Source: Bombyx mori
Lineage: Eukaryota > Arthropoda > Insecta > Lepidoptera > Bombycidae
NCBI RefSeq assembly: GCF_030269925.1
Contig: NC_085135.1
Span: forward strand, 2,976,753 to 3,040,752
DNA: 64,000 bases
Direction of reading: 5' to 3'
The notes under the pieces were generated by a model. That model searched no databases and was not told the origin of the DNA. It saw only the letters and a program-made list of their open reading frames with translations. The position numbers were made by a program, and so were the translations under genes. The stretch's first letter is position 1. Each line of letters opens with the position of its first letter. Of the stretch, positions 61,357 through 64,000 are shown in pieces.

Positions 61357-61806
61357 GAGTCGTCGTGGCCTAAAGGATAAGACGTCCGGTGCATTCGTGT
61401 TGAAACGATGCACCGGTGTTCGAATCCCGCAGGCGGGTACCAATTTTTCTAATGAAATATGTACTCAACAAATGTTCACGATTGACTTCCACGGTGAAGG
61501 AATAACATCGTGTAATAAAAATCAAACCCGCAAAATTATAATTTGCGTAATTACTGGTGGTAGGACCTCTTGTGAGTCCGCGCGGATAGGTACCACCGCC
61601 CTGCTTATTTCTGCCGTGAAGCAGTAATGCGTTTCGGTTTGAAGGGTGGGGCAGCCGTTGTAACTATACTGAGACTTTAGAACTTGTATCTCACAAGGTG
61701 GGTGGCGCGTCTACGTTGTAGATGTCTATGGGCTCCAGTAACCACTTAACATAAGGTGGGCTGTGAGCTCGTCCACCCATCTAAGCAATAAAAAAAAAAA
61801 AAAAAA
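61357..61806 (+). mobile_element. tRNA-derived SINE, Bm1 type (copy 3), inside copia
   Basis: The head GTCGTCGTGGCCTAAAGG, box B GGTGTTCGAATCC at 61415-61427, the body and the poly(A) (61790-61806) match copies 1 and 2. It splits the copia polyprotein just after the protease domain (NLLSVS | QLIVNG). A short ACTT may be the target duplication; this is weak. Confidence 0.85.
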
Positions 61807-62840
61807 CTTACCGATAATAAGTTTGTCGTGAGCTTCGGTATGTATAAAACATTCTTTACAATGACATCATACTGAGAACCATTTACAATCGTGGTTATCT
61901 GTGTTTCACCAACACTCACAACAGGCACAGTCATTTGATTTGCAACTACTATTTCTTTGTTTTCATGCACGGGTCTATTTAACTGTAAACAATCTCGACT
62001 TGCCGTCATGTGTGCACTTGCACCCGAATCGACGTACCAGTCTTTTGTACTAAAATTTCCGTTAAAAAATGCAGCACTAAAAGCGTTTAAGGTTTTCTTT
62101 GTTTTTAGTTCGGGACATTTATTTTTAAAATGCCCTATTTTCTTACAATTATAACATTTTATTTGTTTACCGCCATTTGAACTTGCACTGTCATTTCTGT
62201 CACTATTTGACGTTGACGTTTGCGATTTCACACCACGGTTAGTGTTTCCACTTTTCCACCGCTGTTGTTTTGACCAAAATGCAGAATCTTTTTCAGTAGT
62301 ACCCACCTCCTCACACATATCGAGCAATTTTGTCTTAATGACGTCAGCGCTAATGGCGATTCCTGAATGTTCGATCGCCATTATCATAGGTGAAAACTTA
62401 TCTGAGAGTCCCGCCAAAAGTAATGACCCAATCCACTCATCTGTGATTTCGAATCCTGTGCCCTTCAATATCTGCGCAGTTTCAACTATTTGAGATACGT
62501 AGCTTGTCATCGAATCACAGTTTTCGAGGCGAACTGAAATTAACGTTCGAAGCAAACTGATTTTTCGTTGATACCCGGTGTCATCGAACAATTGTTTCAA
62601 TTTATTCCATACACCGATTACTGTAGTCTCACTCTTGATATGCGCGTATAATGAAGAGTCAATAGTCATGACGAGTTTGGCTTTGGCTTTTTTCATCTCA
62701 GCTTCACTCATTTCTGCGGGAAGGTTCTCCAAGTCAATGCCTTCGAGCAGCAAAAAATTACTTGTTGCGAACGCCCAATCATCGTAATTTTCGCGACCTT
62801 TGAGTTTCGGCACATTAACTAGGTAACCCGACGTCGACAT
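61807..62840 (-). pseudogene. copia gag and protease, cut by SINE
   Basis: The minus-strand frame from ATG 62840 starts MSTSGYLVNVPKLKGRENYD. It has the copia-type gag helical domain (UBN2-like; WNKLKQLFDDTGYQRKISLL), a CCHC knuckle CYNCKKIGHFKNKC near residue 227 and the protease DWYVDSGASAHMTAS. The frame runs into the T-run of the SINE at 61806. Up to there the coding sequence is undamaged. Confidence 0.88.
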
Positions 62841-62913
62841 AATTCACTTTTAGGAAACTATTGCACTGAATAACTTCTAATAATTTGTTAAAAGTGGGAC
62901 TGGGCCCATAACC

Positions 62914-63054
62914 TAATAAAACGCGCTCGGAGGTTGTTCACAGACTAACTATATTTCATTCTTAAAATAGACAATTATGAGGTGTGCCAAATATTTGCTA
63001 ACAGATGTCGCCACCAGCACTCCACAGAACATTATTTTGATACTAACTTTAACA
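62914..63054 (-). repeat. 5' LTR of the copia element
   Basis: This near-identical copy of 58246-58386 is followed on the minus strand by the primer site GGTTATGGGCCCAG (62913-62900). Confidence 0.9.
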
Positions 63055-63170
63055 TTTTGTGTGCCATTTACTACGATTCCAGAACAAGGTTCCGTCACGG
63101 TTTTTTTTTTTTAATGAACTTTAAGTTTAGTTTATAATTAGTGCGTATATTTTAATCTCAATTAAAATTT

Positions 63171-63334
63171 ATGAAAGAAAATGTAGAACAAATCTTATGT
63201 GGGTTAACTGAAATACAAATTTATTTAAGAAAATTGGGCTCTAAGAGAAAACAATATAAAAATGTTGTAAATGAAAAAATATTAAAGGCTAAAAAGCTAT
63301 ATTCTTCTTATAAAAATATTGTAAGTACTATTTC
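63171..63334 (+). pseudogene. G2 gypsy gag, N-terminus, cut by BEL LTR
   Basis: The frame starts MKENVEQILCGLTEIQIYL, is rich in Lys and Tyr, and reads KAKKLYSSYKNIVSTIS up to the BEL LTR. The sequence at 27698-27477 (minus) is its logical continuation, and ATTTC (63330-63334) is the matching target duplication. Similar small-helix starts occur in mdg1/412-like gags. Confidence 0.6.
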
Positions 63335-63685
63335 TGTTGGCGACAGCGGCGTCGCCCCACAATTATAGAATAAGTTGAATAGAATTTATAATAGATTTAT
63401 ATAGATACGTATATAGACATAGAGTTATAAGAAATAGATAAATAACAAATAGATAAATTATATGGAGTGCATATAGATAGATAAGGATATAGACAACGTG
63501 CACATAGATTTTACTAAGAATAGAACGTAAGTTGCTTTGTAATAAATAGTATACACTTTTGGTTTATTATTCCCGATAGTTTTAAGATTAGCACATTAAC
63601 TTAAATGGACACGCCGCCCGGCCCGCGTCCCGAAACCATGTAAGAAACAGCATTTATCTGTGTTCAGGACCGGGTATTTTGTTTA
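63335..63685 (+). repeat. BEL/Pao 5' LTR, 5' portion
   Basis: It starts TGTTGGCGACAGCGG and matches the minus strand of 29668 downward, without the 464-bp insertion seen there. It ends GTTTA at 63685, exactly where the other portion (42225, minus) begins TACGGG. It is therefore the missing part of the same LTR, now 21.5 kb away and inverted. Confidence 0.9.
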
Positions 63686-64000
63686 TCCGAACAAAAACAG
63701 TTTCACTGTAAAAAATTGCGCCAAGTCCACGTTTATAAAACTCATCTCAATAACATTTGCACTTTACAAAAAAAAGAAGACTTCAATAGCTTTCATTCTC
63801 TACAAAAATATGTGAAATACAAAAAAATACCAAGAAACCGTCATAAAGATGAAAAAATAAAAAAAAAATTGTTGAAAATTAAAAAATAAAAAAATAAAAA
63901 TTTTATCGTACTTGGCGCGCGTCATTGAGTACCCCAAATTTTTCAGGATAAATGAACATCCTTTCAATGTTTAGAAATTTATAAGTAGGTCAACCTATGA
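63686..64000. mobile_element. Foldback element, second copy, cut by window end
   Basis: It starts CCGAACAAAAACAGTTTCAC and carries the same arm as 46939-47208, but then reads into the reverse complement of the 47660-47725 interior. It is therefore the opposite-orientation form of the element. It begins exactly at the right breakpoint of the inferred inversion. Confidence 0.75.

Larger units (their letters stand above)
58246..63054 (-). mobile_element. Ty1/copia retrotransposon (minus strand)
   Basis: Its 141-bp LTRs are at 62914-63054 (5') and 58246-58386 (3') and differ at two bases. The element is flanked by TTTTG at 58241-58245 and 63055-63059. A primer site GGTTATGGGCCCAG, of the initiator-Met half-tRNA type used by copia, follows the 5' LTR. 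Gag-protease and integrase-RT-RNase H are present but are interrupted by a SINE and one frameshift, so the copy is defective although recent. Confidence 0.92.

Overview
The window is a eukaryotic, lepidopteran-type chromosome segment built almost entirely of transposable elements nested in one another. I see no host gene, tRNA gene, rRNA or CRISPR array. Three copies of a tRNA-derived SINE that I recognise as the silkworm Bm1 type, SART/TRAS-type (R1-clade) LINEs, and a short TTAGG-type telomere-like array all point to Bombyx or a close relative. Naming is from protein motifs and memory of families, without any database search.

Layout. 1-3535: degraded jockey-like LINE whose middle part is inverted. 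3971-10937: long SART-like LINE (SART-A) with two open frames joined by TAATG, followed head-to-tail by a 5'-truncated near-copy (10950-13716). 13835-19743: a roughly 0.8-kb unclassified repeat (called H here) broken by a MITE, a SINE and a SART-like insertion, flanked by an opposite-strand SART-like copy, and ending in tandem partial duplications plus a SART 3' UTR. 19954-27476: Ty3/gypsy element of errantivirus type with gag, pol and a broken env and nearly identical LTRs. 27699-42225 (minus): BEL/Pao element of about 1-kb LTRs, its pol split by an apparently intact 6.8-kb SART-like element (SART-2, 29782-36593), its 3' LTR carrying a SINE and a probable solo LTR. 42226-48136: second H copy, a 42-bp hAT-like relic, a young 3.2-kb gypsy derivative lacking RT, and a foldback element. 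48137-52490 (minus): a third SART-like copy, a SART 3' fragment and a TRAS-like 3' end around a degenerate TTAGG array. 52501-56300 (minus): a second jockey-like LINE. 56300-63334: LINE, BEL and gypsy scraps, then the 5' part of another gypsy (called G2) containing a complete Ty1/copia element (58246-63054, minus). 63335-64000: a piece of BEL LTR and a second foldback copy.

How the parts relate. G2 was the early host. BEL entered its gag (TSD ATTTC), the errantivirus-type element entered the gag remnant (TSD TAGTG), and copia entered its leader (TSD TTTTG). SART-2 then entered BEL pol (TSD GGTCTCTTAAGCAG). The two parts of the BEL 5' LTR now lie at 41539-42225 and 63335-63685 in opposite orientation. 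Turning 42226-63685 round rejoins both the LTR and the G2 gag without losing a base, so the window contains a 21.5-kb inversion or a misassembly with the same geometry.

Best candidates for new biology: the conserved structured 5' leader of the SART-like family, whose long hairpin has a length-variable loop of telomere-like TAGG units; a recent gypsy derivative that keeps gag and an in-frame protease-integrase fusion but no RT; the foldback family at the inversion breakpoint; and SART-like insertions at non-telomeric sites.
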